Part shown: piece after piece, positions 1 to 8,436 of the stretch
Layout: each line of letters begins with the position of its first letter
Position numbering within the stretch: position 1 is the stretch's first letter
Assembly: GCA_017549805.1 (NCBI GenBank)
Contig: JAFYNJ010000024.1
Span: 1-60,905, forward strand
Origin: Bacteroidales bacterium
GTDB lineage: Bacteria > Bacteroidota > Bacteroidia > Bacteroidales > F082
Length of the DNA: 60,905 nt
Direction of reading: 5' to 3'
Program-made: the position numbers and the translations under genes
Notes under the pieces: generated by a model
The model's database searches: none
What the model saw: the letters and a program-made list of their open reading frames with translations, nothing else
What the model was told of the DNA's origin: nothing

Positions 1-508
1 CTCCTACCAAGGCGACGGCGACCTCGCTGCCATCGGCACCTGCGAGACCATCCACACCTGCAACCGTGGTGAGAACATCACCATGATCTTCGTCAACAAC
101 GGTATCTACGGCATGACCGGTGGCCAGATGGCTCCCACCACCCTCGTGGGCATGAAGACCGCCACCACGCCTTACGGCCGTATGCCGCAGTGGCCCGACG
201 GAACCCCCAACAACGGTTTCCCGCTCCAGATCACCCAACTGCTGGCCCAACTTCCTGGCACACGCTACGTCACCCGTCAGGCTGTGTTCAGCCCCGCTGC
301 CGTGCGCAACGCCAAGAAGGCCATCAAGAAGGCTTTCCAGAACCAGATCGAAAACAAGAACGGCGTGAACTTCGTCGAGATCGTGTCGAACTGCAACTCC
401 AACTGGAAGATGAGCGCTGTCGATGCCAACAAGTGGTTGCAAGACAACATGCTGCCCGTGTATCCGCTGGGCGACCTCAAGGACAACTTCGAGCTGATTA
501 AGAAATAA
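1..508 (+). CDS. 2-oxoacid:ferredoxin oxidoreductase, beta (TPP-binding) subunit, 5'-truncated
   Basis: C-terminal part of the thiamine-diphosphate subunit of a 2-ketoacid (2-oxoglutarate or branched-chain) ferredoxin oxidoreductase, which decarboxylates a 2-oxoacid to acyl-CoA and reduces ferredoxin in the cytoplasm. The reading frame is open from base 2. It shows the TPP/Mg signature GDGD followed about 30 residues later by NNGIYGMTGGQ, which is typical of the KorB/VorB/PorB family. The start lies upstream of the window. The next gene, 17 bases downstream, is the matching gamma subunit, which supports the assignment. Substrate specificity cannot be read from this fragment. Confidence 0.9.
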   Translation, partial: SYQGDGDLAAIGTCETIHTCNRGENITMIFVNNGIYGMTGGQMAPTTLVGMKTATTPYGRMPQWPDGTPNNGFPLQITQLLAQLPGTRYVTRQAVFSPAAVRNAKKAIKKAFQNQIENKNGVNFVEIVSNCNSNWKMSAVDANKWLQDNMLPVYPLGDLKDNFELIKK

Positions 509-525
509 CTAAAACCTACAAAGCA

Positions 526-1068
526 ATGACAGAAGAAATTATTATAGCCGGTTTCGGCGGACAAGGTGTCTTGTCAATGGGTAAGATCCTTGCTTACAGT
601 GGTATCATGCAGAACAAGGAAGTCAGCTGGATGCCATCATACGGTCCGGAAATGCGTGGCGGTACCGCCAACGTGACGGTCATCGTGAGTGACGAGCGCG
701 TGTGCTCCCCCATCCTCAACGCTTTCGACACTGCCGTTATTCTGAATCAGCAGTCGCTCGACAAGTTCGAGAGCAAAGTAAAACCCGGTGGTTATTTGAT
801 CTATGATCCGAACGGCATCACGCACAAGCCAACCCGCAAGGACATCCACATCTACACCATCGAGGGTGCTCAGCTTGCTTCCGACATGGGCAACAGCAAG
901 GTGTTCAACATGATCATCTTGGGTGCTTTCCTGAAGCTCCGCCCCATCATCGACAACAAGAACGTCGAAGAGGGCCTGCGTCACTCCCTGCCGGAGCGCG
1001 CCCACAAGCTCATCCCACTTAACATGCAAGCCGTTCAGGTCGGCATGGACAACGTGAAAGAAGCTTAA
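526..1068 (+). CDS. 2-oxoacid:acceptor oxidoreductase, gamma subunit
   Basis: A 180-residue protein of the pyruvate/ketoisovalerate ferredoxin oxidoreductase gamma family (POR domain), the small catalytic-domain subunit that completes the beta subunit upstream. It starts MTEEIIIAGFGGQGVLSMG, the characteristic GFGGQG loop, followed by SYGPEMRGGTANVTVIVS, the second family signature. The length matches stand-alone gamma subunits (about 180 residues). It is the last gene of its operon: two hairpins with T-runs follow within 100 bases. The probable complex is a KorABC/VorABC-type enzyme feeding acyl-CoA and reduced ferredoxin in anaerobic metabolism. Confidence 0.92.
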   Translation: MTEEIIIAGFGGQGVLSMGKILAYSGIMQNKEVSWMPSYGPEMRGGTANVTVIVSDERVCSPILNAFDTAVILNQQSLDKFESKVKPGGYLIYDPNGITHKPTRKDIHIYTIEGAQLASDMGNSKVFNMIILGAFLKLRPIIDNKNVEEGLRHSLPERAHKLIPLNMQAVQVGMDNVKEA

Positions 1069-1088
1069 ATCCCAGGCTTATGAACGTG

Positions 1089-1117
1089 AAAAAAGCCGCT
1101 CTTCGGGGCGGCTTTTT
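1089..1117 (+). terminator. Rho-independent terminator of the oxidoreductase operon
   Basis: GCCGC at 1095-1099 pairs with GCGGC at 1108-1112 around a CUUCGG (UUCG tetraloop) apex, flanked by A-runs and T-runs. It begins 20 bases after the gamma subunit stop codon. Confidence 0.9.
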
Positions 1118-1129
1118 AAATGGGCCAAC

Positions 1130-1159
1130 AAAAAAGGGACGAGTAATCGTCCCTTTTTT
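1130..1159. terminator. Bidirectional terminator between convergent genes
   Basis: A symmetric hairpin: six A, GGGACGA, a 4-base loop, TCGTCCC, six T. It works in either direction. It lies between the plus-strand operon and the minus-strand lipoprotein gene ending at 1180, and most likely serves the latter. Confidence 0.85.
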
Positions 1160-1179
1160 GATTCCTTGATGGAACCGGA

Positions 1180-2010
1180 TTATTTTAAGCCATTCCAAGT
1201 GCCATAGATGTTCTTGCACTGGGTGTAAACAGCAGGGCAATTGAATACTTTATACATATCCGAGCCCATGGGCTGCCAGATTTCAACTTGACGTTGGAAA
1301 GTGTCCCAACCACCAGGAGCTAAGATATAGATGTAATATACCATACCATAGCCCGTAAAGGTAGTTTCTTGAGGATCATTTGCAGAGCGGCACATTTCCA
1401 ATGTATATGGTTCCGAAGGATTATAGCCGTTGTTCCAAGCTGCGCCTTTCATGGTAACAGCTGGCAAATAACGCTGTACATACTGGTCACCTTCGGGGCT
1501 GTAAGTAGAATAGTTGAATTTGGTCTTCAGGATACGAACGATACCTGCGACTGTAGCATCGCTATTGCAAATCAGCTTGAAGCAGCGTTCACCAAGTTCA
1601 GCGTTGCGAGCATAGATTTCCATGGCCATAGGAATCATGGCAGCAGTACCCTGAATGGATTTACCGAGAAGGTTGTTGTAAACAGCCTCAAACTCAGTGT
1701 AACCTGAAGGGATGTTCGTAAATGTGACTAAAGCGGTGGGCTCAGTTAATTGACCCGTGACGGGGCTTTCAAAATCAAATTCACCGCTCACAGTGTAGGA
1801 GTGGGCGCCGTATGTCAAAGTGTTGCCATTAACAATTGCATCGTGAGGCGTCTCGTTGATAAGATAGGCCCAGGAGTCACCAGAAGTTGTCGGATTGTCC
1901 GGTGTCGGGTTGTCTGGAGTTGGATCATCCTGAGGAGTGCAGGAAGTGAAAGCCAAGAAAGAGACACTCATAAGAACCAACATGAAGGTCTTAATAGCTT
2001 TTGTTTTCAT
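1180..2010 (-). CDS. Putative lipoprotein, DUF6935-like
   Basis: A 276-residue exported lipoprotein of unknown function. It starts at the ATG at 2010, giving the signal peptide MKTKAIKTFMLVLMSVSFLAFTSC with lipobox FTSC. The open frame extends 26 codons further upstream, but that extension has no signal-like character. After the lipidated Cys comes a short PTPDN-repeat linker, then one globular domain containing MVPMA-like, CNSDATVAGIVRIL and YLPAVTMKGA segments. From memory this pattern resembles the Bacteroidales family DUF6935, but this was not checked. It is probably anchored in the outer membrane or exposed at the surface. It appears monocistronic, with a 128-base leader region and a terminator at 1130-1159. 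Confidence 0.75.
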   Translation of the reverse strand: MKTKAIKTFMLVLMSVSFLAFTSCTPQDDPTPDNPTPDNPTTSGDSWAYLINETPHDAIVNGNTLTYGAHSYTVSGEFDFESPVTGQLTEPTALVTFTNIPSGYTEFEAVYNNLLGKSIQGTAAMIPMAMEIYARNAELGERCFKLICNSDATVAGIVRILKTKFNYSTYSPEGDQYVQRYLPAVTMKGAAWNNGYNPSEPYTLEMCRSANDPQETTFTGYGMVYYIYILAPGGWDTFQRQVEIWQPMGSDMYKVFNCPAVYTQCKNIYGTWNGLK

Positions 2011-2138
2011 GATACTTGTTTTTAAACTGTTAATAATTATGTGTTTATTAGATTGATTCGTCCACGAACAAATGCTTTTGCAATGCAATAATACACTATT
2101 TTTTGTTAACCAGCAATTCCATTTAAAGAAATGTGGAA

Positions 2139-3026
2139 TTATGGCCTGGAATAGATCATCTCCACCGACGCCACCGAAGCGGCATAGAACCAGCCGACGG
2201 CGGAGCCCGATGGCTGGATGTTGGTGATCACATTCGTGGGAGGACCCATCATCGGGTTGCTGCCCATCGACATGCTTAGGTTATAGACGAAAGTCATGTA
2301 ATCCAGGGGAATGCTCAACAAGTCGAGGCGGAACACTTCGCCGTCGTGCAACTCACTGCTCCTGACCATTCCCACGGCAATCTCCACATTTGTGAGCAGG
2401 AACTCGGGACCGTTCACATAGTATCCCGCATAACCCGCCATCGGGATGGCCAACACCTTGGTCAACGTATCCGACTGACAGATACTATCCTCGAAAAGAC
2501 GAACCAAATAAACGATAGAAGGATCGGGCAGACTCTGGAAATAAGGATAAATGGCATAAATGGTGTCTTTCATCGGCAAGCCCGAGAACAGGGTGAAAGG
2601 CTTCAGCACAAGCGAATCGATCACCTCGATATTGTCGTTCATGTAACTCTCGGCAGTAAGATGCACAAATCCATCGGTCTCCGCCTCATCAGGCACATCC
2701 AGCAATAAACGGTACAAAGTGTTTTTCCTTCCCGCCACCGAATCGGTAAGATAATGTCCAGGCCGATCTGCTTGTTCCCAATAAGGTATTGTGTCCACAC
2801 CGTCAGTCACGGCAACCTTGGCACCAGTGATCATTTTGATCTCATCGCTATTGTAGAAATCAGCCGTATAGCTCAAAATCACTTCATGTTGCTTTAACTC
2901 ATCGGTAAACGAACCTTCCACGCCAATCAACGGACTGCCTTCCTCCAAATCAACGATGATGTCTTCCCGACACGAAAGCATCGCGAAGAGTAGCATCAAT
3001 GGAATTAAAAAGATCAGTTTCTTCAT
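2139..3026 (-). CDS. DUF4249-family lipoprotein, partner of TonB receptor
   Basis: A 295-residue lipoprotein with signal MKKLIFLIPLMLLFAMLSC (lipobox MLSC). It has the DUF4249 layout: an early VVEGSF-like strand (IGVEGSFTDE), then VILSYTADFYN, TGAKVAVTDG and GHYLTDS, as in a beta-sandwich domain. DUF4249 genes commonly follow TonB-dependent receptor genes in Bacteroidota. Here it starts 5 bases after the receptor's stop codon, so the two are co-transcribed. The partner is presumed to be a surface lipoprotein working with the receptor; the ligand is unknown. Confidence 0.88.
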   Translation of the reverse strand: MKKLIFLIPLMLLFAMLSCREDIIVDLEEGSPLIGVEGSFTDELKQHEVILSYTADFYNSDEIKMITGAKVAVTDGVDTIPYWEQADRPGHYLTDSVAGRKNTLYRLLLDVPDEAETDGFVHLTAESYMNDNIEVIDSLVLKPFTLFSGLPMKDTIYAIYPYFQSLPDPSIVYLVRLFEDSICQSDTLTKVLAIPMAGYAGYYVNGPEFLLTNVEIAVGMVRSSELHDGEVFRLDLLSIPLDYMTFVYNLSMSMGSNPMMGPPTNVITNIQPSGSAVGWFYAASVASVEMIYSRP

Positions 3027-3031
3027 GGCGT

Positions 3032-5368
3032 TCAGAATTTGAATTGATACGAAATGGAAGGCACTGCTGAAAACAGGTACATCTTTTCAGTGGTTACGCC
3101 ACCCGTGTCGGCCTGTTTGAAAGTGACCGCCCAAGTATTGTGATGGGCGTAGGCATTATACACCGACACGTTCAACTCGCTGTCCCAGCGCTTCCAACGA
3201 CGATCGGGCAGCTGCCACGTCAATGACAGATCCAAACGATGATAAGCCGGATAGCGGCTCTCATTCCGACTACCGTTGTAAATGGCGTAGGTTACCCCTC
3301 CCAACGTATATTGTCCGAAGGGATACGTCACCGGCTGGCCCGTGTTGTAAATCCAGTTGGCTGCCACACTGAGCCTCGGATTGATATCGTAATTGGCCAC
3401 AATGACGAAGTTATGCGGACGATCGTATGGCGAGCGATATTCTTTTCCGAAATTGATACCCGGGATGGTGCGATAAGAACGTGAGTAAGTGTAAGAAATC
3501 CATCCAGTGAGTTTCCCTGTATTCTTCCTGATCAAGAACTCCGCTCCAAAAGAGCGTCCCTTGCCTGTTCGCAACTCACCGTCGATCAACAGATTGCCGT
3601 AGGTCATGGCGTTATCCTTGAAATCAATGACATTGTTCAAGTCCTTGTAATATAGCTCCACCGAAGTCTCAACGGCATCGTTCATGAAATTTCGGAAATA
3701 CCCAACTGCAAACTGGTCGCACCGTTGCGGCTTGACATTGGGACTGATCGGGAACCACACGTCGAAAGGCAAGCCGCCTGTAGCCGCCGATGCCACCTGA
3801 ATATATTGATAGGTTCGAGAGTAGGATGCCTTCACCGAGGAGACCTCGTCAATACGATACATGGAAGCCAGTCGAGGTTCGGCATGAATCTCCGTGTTGA
3901 AGATCTCTCCTTTCCCGTAATGGATGGTATCGGCAACTTGATAGTTGTCGTCGAAGACAAAAAGGTCCTCAGCGCCGATGTTTTGGAAGCAGGAAAGTCG
4001 CAGTCCGTAACGCATCGAAAAGCGTGGACTGATTGTGTGGTCATGCGTGAAATACAAGGCGTGCTCAAACCCTTTGCGCCGCACCACAGTCATGCTGTCA
4101 ATATTCAGGTATTGTGCCAATGCGCCACCACGGTCTTCAAGCCGACCTTGCTCAAGAGACAAAAATGAGGAAGACAAGCCCCATCGCGAGGTATGGTCTT
4201 CGTTCCACAACATGCTGAAATCATAGTTTACCGCTGCACTTTGCGATCCAGCAGTAAGCGTAAAATCGTACGGATCGAACCAGATATCAATATTATAATT
4301 GTATTTTGTCCCAACCAGGGTAAGGTTCGACGTAAGTCTGTCACCGAAGATATGGTTCCACCGCAAGGTGGCACTTGAATTGCCATAACCGAGCCCCATC
4401 ATCTCCTTCACTTTGAAACGATCCCTGCCGTGATAGGCGGAAAGATAGAGTCGGTTGTTGTCGTTGATCCGCTGCGTCACCTTGGCATTGAGATCATAGA
4501 AATAGATGTCGGAGCCTTTCACTTCATCGCCAAGGAATGGAATGACCAGACCGGCATAAGTAGTACGGCCACCCAACAGGAAGGAAGTCTGTTGGTCGAA
4601 AGCGGGGGTCTCCAACGTCAGACGGCTGGTCACCAACCCGATGCCGCCTTGTCCCGACAACTTCTTCGGCATCTCGTCCTTCACTTGCACGTCAAGCACT
4701 GACGACAAGCGACCTCCATAATTGGCGGGAATATCGCCTTTGTAAAGCTTGGCTTCTTTCACCACATCGTTGTTAAACACCGAAAAGAATCCCAAAAAGT
4801 GCGATGCATTGTAAATAGGCGCATCGTCAAGCAAGATAAGGTTTTCATCTGTACCTCCACCACGGACGCTGAAGCCAGAAGAACCCTCGGAGGCAGCCTG
4901 CACGCCCGGCAAGAGCTGGATGGTCTTGATCACATCCACCTCACCCATCAAGGCCGGTATCTTCTTGATGGTGATCATGTCGAGACTTTGCACACTCATC
5001 GCCATCTCGCTGACGTTGCGGTCAGGCTTCTGGCTGGTAATCTGCACTTCCGATAACTTGGTTACATCGGGTTGCAACTTCACGTTTAAGGTCTTGGGCT
5101 TCTGCCCTACTGTCACGCTGGTCTCGAAAGTTTCAAAACCCACGTATGAGAACTGCAGCTGATGGTTCCCAACAGGAAGATCAATCTCATACTTGCCTTT
5201 CTCATTGGTGGTGACACCCACTTTCAACTTGGCTTCATACACCGCCACACCAATGAGTGTTTCGCCCGTTTCAGCATCACGCACAATACCTGAAACGCGC
5301 CCCTGTTGTGCGCGAAGGCCCATTACTGCAACGAGCAAAAACACGATTGAAAACAGCGCTTTTTTCAT
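3032..5368 (-). CDS. TonB-dependent outer-membrane receptor with CarboxypepD_reg-like domain
   Basis: A 778-residue receptor for energised uptake across the outer membrane. The ATG at 5368 gives signal peptide MKKALFSIVFLLVAVMGLRAQ; an in-frame TTG three codons upstream falls inside the promoter box and is rejected. Domains are a carboxypeptidase-regulatory-like beta sandwich (residues about 22-105: GRVSGIVRDAETGETLIG, GVTTNEKGKYEI), a plug (about 110-225: LPGVQAASEGSSGFSVRGG, ENLILLDDAPIYN) and a 22-strand barrel to the C-terminus, which ends in Phe. It lacks the extra SusC-specific features and is paired with DUF4249 rather than SusD. The substrate is unknown; iron complexes, peptides or small organics are all possible. 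Confidence 0.93.
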   Translation of the reverse strand: MKKALFSIVFLLVAVMGLRAQQGRVSGIVRDAETGETLIGVAVYEAKLKVGVTTNEKGKYEIDLPVGNHQLQFSYVGFETFETSVTVGQKPKTLNVKLQPDVTKLSEVQITSQKPDRNVSEMAMSVQSLDMITIKKIPALMGEVDVIKTIQLLPGVQAASEGSSGFSVRGGGTDENLILLDDAPIYNASHFLGFFSVFNNDVVKEAKLYKGDIPANYGGRLSSVLDVQVKDEMPKKLSGQGGIGLVTSRLTLETPAFDQQTSFLLGGRTTYAGLVIPFLGDEVKGSDIYFYDLNAKVTQRINDNNRLYLSAYHGRDRFKVKEMMGLGYGNSSATLRWNHIFGDRLTSNLTLVGTKYNYNIDIWFDPYDFTLTAGSQSAAVNYDFSMLWNEDHTSRWGLSSSFLSLEQGRLEDRGGALAQYLNIDSMTVVRRKGFEHALYFTHDHTISPRFSMRYGLRLSCFQNIGAEDLFVFDDNYQVADTIHYGKGEIFNTEIHAEPRLASMYRIDEVSSVKASYSRTYQYIQVASAATGGLPFDVWFPISPNVKPQRCDQFAVGYFRNFMNDAVETSVELYYKDLNNVIDFKDNAMTYGNLLIDGELRTGKGRSFGAEFLIRKNTGKLTGWISYTYSRSYRTIPGINFGKEYRSPYDRPHNFVIVANYDINPRLSVAANWIYNTGQPVTYPFGQYTLGGVTYAIYNGSRNESRYPAYHRLDLSLTWQLPDRRWKRWDSELNVSVYNAYAHHNTWAVTFKQADTGGVTTEKMYLFSAVPSISYQFKF

Positions 5369-5374
5369 GAATCG

Positions 5375-5382
5375 CAAAGATA
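5375..5382 (-). promoter_or_regulatory. -7 promoter box of the TonB receptor operon
   Basis: TATCTTTG on the minus strand matches the Bacteroidota -7 consensus TAnnTTTG and ends 6 bases before the ATG, so the transcript would start at or next to the start codon. The box lies 2 bases beyond the dnaE stop codon. Confidence 0.6.
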
Positions 5383-5384
5383 CA

Positions 5385-8282
5385 TCATTTTCTCGGCTTA
5401 TAGGGCATCTTGGCCATTTTTTCCACTTCGAGCGATGGTTGTCCGAACTCCTCTGTCACTTTTCCAAGGAGCAGATACACGCCGTCGCCTTGGAACGGCC
5501 AAGTCTTGTACACTTGTGGGAAATGCACCGTGTCGAATGCCTCGCCCGTAGCATCCACGAAAGCACCCAAAGCCATCGGCTCGCCTTTGCAAGTGCGAAC
5601 ATATTTGATGGTGACCAACTTACCCAACATCCGAAAACGACGCCCCACAAAACGCAACATCTGCGAGGCCATCAGCTCACCACGGAATGAAGTCTCCAAC
5701 AGGTCGAACCAAGTCATCGTGACAGGAAAACCATACAACTCAATCTCATCGTAGGCGTTTTGCAAGGCGTTCGACTTGAAATCAGGAAATTCTCCAACGT
5801 CATTGCGAGGAACGAAGTGACGAAGCAATCCAACCTGATCAGACTTTGACAATTCAAGTTGGATTGCTTCGCTACGCTCGCAATGACGTGCCTTGCTCAA
5901 ATGCGCCTGCCATAGCAACTCGGCCTTGGTCTTTTTCATGAAGTCAAAAGCCCCGCCACGGATGAGCAGCACCAGTTGCTCGATATGGAACGGAACTCTC
6001 GCAATAAAGTCGTCCAAATCGGCAAAAGGCCCTCGAGCCTTGCGTTCCGCAATGAAACGCTCCACAAAATGCCGCTCAATCCCCTGAAGATGGACAAATC
6101 CCATATAGATAGTCTTCCCCTCCAAGGTAGTCAGATAGTCGCTATGATTGACACACGGCAGATGGATCTTAGCCCCCATGCGTCGCGCTTCGTTGTAATA
6201 GAACCAAGTCTGGTAAAAGCCCCCGAAATTGTTGATCACCGCCACCTGAAACTCCAAGGGATAATGGCTTTTCAGATAGAGGCTCTGATAGCTCTCCACG
6301 GCATAAGAAGCTGAATGCGCCTTGGAGAAGGAATAACCCGAAAACGACTCGATCTGCCGCCATAGCTCCTGTGCCAAGGCATCGGGATAGCCTTTGACCT
6401 TGCAATTGTCGAAGAAGCGCTTCGTCACCGCCTCAAACTCCGACTTGTCACGCATCTTGTGGCCCATCATCCGTCGCAGCACATCGGCTTCAGCCAAATC
6501 CAGACCCGCAAAATAATGCCCCACCTTGAGTACGTCCTCCTGATAGATCATCACGCCGTAGGTCTCACCCAGCAATTCCTTCAGCAAGGGATGCTTGTAA
6601 TCTACCGTCTCGGGATGATGGAAGCGATGGATGTATTCGCGCATCATGCCCGAACGGGCCACGCCGGGACGGATGATGGAGCTGGCCGCCACCAAAGTCT
6701 TGTAGTCTGAACAACGCAACTTGCGCAACAGGCCTCGCATCGCCGGACTTTCGATGTAAAAACAGCCGCAGGTCTCAGCCTTGAGCAGCTGCTGCTTTAC
6801 CAATTCGTCCTCTTTCAGCGCCTCCACCTGATGGATGTCGAGGTGCACACCATGGTTGCGTTCCACCATCTCCACGGCGTCGCGAATATGGGCGATGCCA
6901 CGCTGGCTGAGGATATCGATTTTGATGAGTCCCAGCTTCTCGGCGGAATACATGTCATATTGCGTGGTGGGAAAGCCTTTGGGGGGCAGGTCAAGGGCGG
7001 CATAATTGGTGATGGGTTCCTCCGTGATCAACACGCCGCCGGCATGGATGGAGCGTTGGTGTGGAAAGTCGCGGATGCGCTCCATCGGGTCGGCTTCGCC
7101 TTTGGGCAGACCGAACACCTTCCCCATCTCGCGACTGATGGAGTCTTCCTGAAAAGTGACTGTAGCGCCCAACAAGGCTACATGCTCCGAGCCATATCGT
7201 TTGAAGATGTATTCAATAACCTTGTCGCGATCACGCCAGGAGAAGTCGAGGTCGAAATCGGGCGGACTGCTCCGCATGGGGTTGAGGAAACGCTCGAAAT
7301 ACAGGTCCAATTCGATGGGATCCACGTCCGTGATCTTCAAGCAATAGGCCACCACGCTATTGGCACCGCTACCTCGCCCCACGTGATAGAAGCCTTGCGA
7401 GATGGCAAAACGCACGATGTCCCATGCGATGAGGAAATAGGCACAGAAGCCCATATTTTCGATGATCTCCAATTCTTTTTCAACACGGCGATATGCCGCT
7501 TTGTTGGCCTTCCCATAACGATAGACCATGCCATCGAAAGCCAGCTTGCGCAACAGCTCGCAATCGTCATACACATTGCCAGTAAAGCAACGCTTGTTTT
7601 TCGGGCTGTCGTCCAGATTGATTTCGCAGTTGTCCATGATACGTTCCGCATTCTCGATGAGTTGCGGATACAAGGCGTAGGTGGTTTTATAGCGTTCAAG
7701 TGGGAGCAAAATCTCATTGGGAGCGGCACAGGCAGCGGAATCGAGGCGCGAGATCAGCACATTTTCATCGATGGCCCGCAAGCATTGATGCAACTTGAAA
7801 TCGTCCGTCTCGGCAAAGGTGACAGGCTGCATGGCCACCAGTTTGTCAAATGAGGTGCATCGATACAACTTGGTCTGTTGGGAGAAACGCACGCCCAAGA
7901 ATTCATTCTCCCTCAACTGGGCCGGTTTTCGCTTCCCAAAGGGATAGATCACAAAGACATTTTCCCACTCAGGTGCCGTTTCGGGATAAGGCTGTTTGAT
8001 GATGTTGTGTTGCGTCAAGAATCGATTGATCTCAGCAAATCCCGCATTGTTTTTAGCCAACGCCACATACAGCAGTTCGTTGCCATTGCGTACCTCCACT
8101 CCCATCGCTGGCCTCACCCCTTGTCTATGGCATTCCGTCACAAAATCAGCGGCCCCCATGGTAGTGTTGATGTCAGTCAGCGGCAAAGTATGATACCCCA
8201 ATGCCGATGCCCTTCCCACCAAGTCTTGGGTGGGCATTGTGCCATAGCACAGGCTGTTATATGAATGGACAGTGAGTAGCAT
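5385..8282 (-). CDS. dnaE2: DNA polymerase III alpha-type polymerase, short (error-prone DnaE2-like)
   Basis: A 965-residue C-family DNA polymerase, much shorter than the replicative DnaE of Bacteroidota (about 1200 or more). The N-terminal PHP domain is degenerate: TVHSYNS...TDINTT replaces the usual TDH metal motif, so PHP nuclease activity is unlikely. The palm carries the three catalytic aspartates, two in PPDFDLDF (about residue 342) and one in LIKIDIL (about 454). A helix-hairpin-helix region and a C-terminal OB fold (KLVTIKYVR) follow, and the tau-binding C-terminus is absent. This architecture fits a translesion DnaE2/ImuC-type enzyme. The context agrees: DinB and a LexA-like repressor lie nearby, and a shared operator-like element abuts the start codon. 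Oddity: an in-frame palindromic repeat occupies about residues 799-829. A second reading would be an ordinary dnaE paralogue. Confidence 0.85.
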   Translation of the reverse strand: MLLTVHSYNSLCYGTMPTQDLVGRASALGYHTLPLTDINTTMGAADFVTECHRQGVRPAMGVEVRNGNELLYVALAKNNAGFAEINRFLTQHNIIKQPYPETAPEWENVFVIYPFGKRKPAQLRENEFLGVRFSQQTKLYRCTSFDKLVAMQPVTFAETDDFKLHQCLRAIDENVLISRLDSAACAAPNEILLPLERYKTTYALYPQLIENAERIMDNCEINLDDSPKNKRCFTGNVYDDCELLRKLAFDGMVYRYGKANKAAYRRVEKELEIIENMGFCAYFLIAWDIVRFAISQGFYHVGRGSGANSVVAYCLKITDVDPIELDLYFERFLNPMRSSPPDFDLDFSWRDRDKVIEYIFKRYGSEHVALLGATVTFQEDSISREMGKVFGLPKGEADPMERIRDFPHQRSIHAGGVLITEEPITNYAALDLPPKGFPTTQYDMYSAEKLGLIKIDILSQRGIAHIRDAVEMVERNHGVHLDIHQVEALKEDELVKQQLLKAETCGCFYIESPAMRGLLRKLRCSDYKTLVAASSIIRPGVARSGMMREYIHRFHHPETVDYKHPLLKELLGETYGVMIYQEDVLKVGHYFAGLDLAEADVLRRMMGHKMRDKSEFEAVTKRFFDNCKVKGYPDALAQELWRQIESFSGYSFSKAHSASYAVESYQSLYLKSHYPLEFQVAVINNFGGFYQTWFYYNEARRMGAKIHLPCVNHSDYLTTLEGKTIYMGFVHLQGIERHFVERFIAERKARGPFADLDDFIARVPFHIEQLVLLIRGGAFDFMKKTKAELLWQAHLSKARHCERSEAIQLELSKSDQVGLLRHFVPRNDVGEFPDFKSNALQNAYDEIELYGFPVTMTWFDLLETSFRGELMASQMLRFVGRRFRMLGKLVTIKYVRTCKGEPMALGAFVDATGEAFDTVHFPQVYKTWPFQGDGVYLLLGKVTEEFGQPSLEVEKMAKMPYKPRK
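5798..5888. repeat. Palindromic repeat inserted in the dnaE2 coding sequence
   Basis: An imperfect inverted repeat. The left arm 5798-5834 and right arm 5858-5888 share 12 outer and 13 inner bases exactly, and differ only by a 12-base versus 6-base internal segment. On the coding strand it is read as ARHCERSEAI...LLRHFVPRNDVG, the translated signature of a widespread bacterial palindromic repeat. It lies in the linker between the helix-hairpin-helix and OB domains and keeps the frame open. Confidence 0.85.
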
Positions 8283-8325
8283 TTGATTAGTTTTTAATCA
8301 ATATATTCGCCGTAAATCTAATCAA
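8283..8325. promoter_or_regulatory. Putative repressor operator upstream of dnaE2
   Basis: A 43-bp element, 40/43 identical to 10975-11017 upstream of dinB and the S24 repressor gene. It contains the perfect palindrome TTGATTA-N5-TAATCAA (8283-8301) and a third TAATCAA half-site at 8319-8325. The palindrome starts one base upstream of the dnaE2 ATG. Binding by the S24 repressor at 11072 is inferred. Confidence 0.65.
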
Positions 8326-8390
8326 TAATTTTAATTGTTACACACAAAAAATATTTTTGATATAATTTCTATAAAAATATAAAAACGTTA

Positions 8391-8420
8391 TTTGTATCAA
8401 TAATTAATTCATTATTTTTG
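8391..8420 (+). promoter_or_regulatory. Promoter of the PBECR-like gene
   Basis: TTTG at 8391-8394 and TATTTTTG at 8413-8420 match the Bacteroidota -33/-7 pair, separated by 18 bases. The start codon is 16 bases downstream. Confidence 0.6.
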
Positions 8421-8436
8421 CTACAAATTAAATATA

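Noticed and set aside
5369-5377. TTG start for the TonB receptor
   Set aside because: It lies in the -7 promoter box; the ATG at 5368 gives a normal signal peptide.
6831-7853. A 340-codon plus-strand open frame
   Set aside because: It is the antisense shadow of the dnaE2 palm region.
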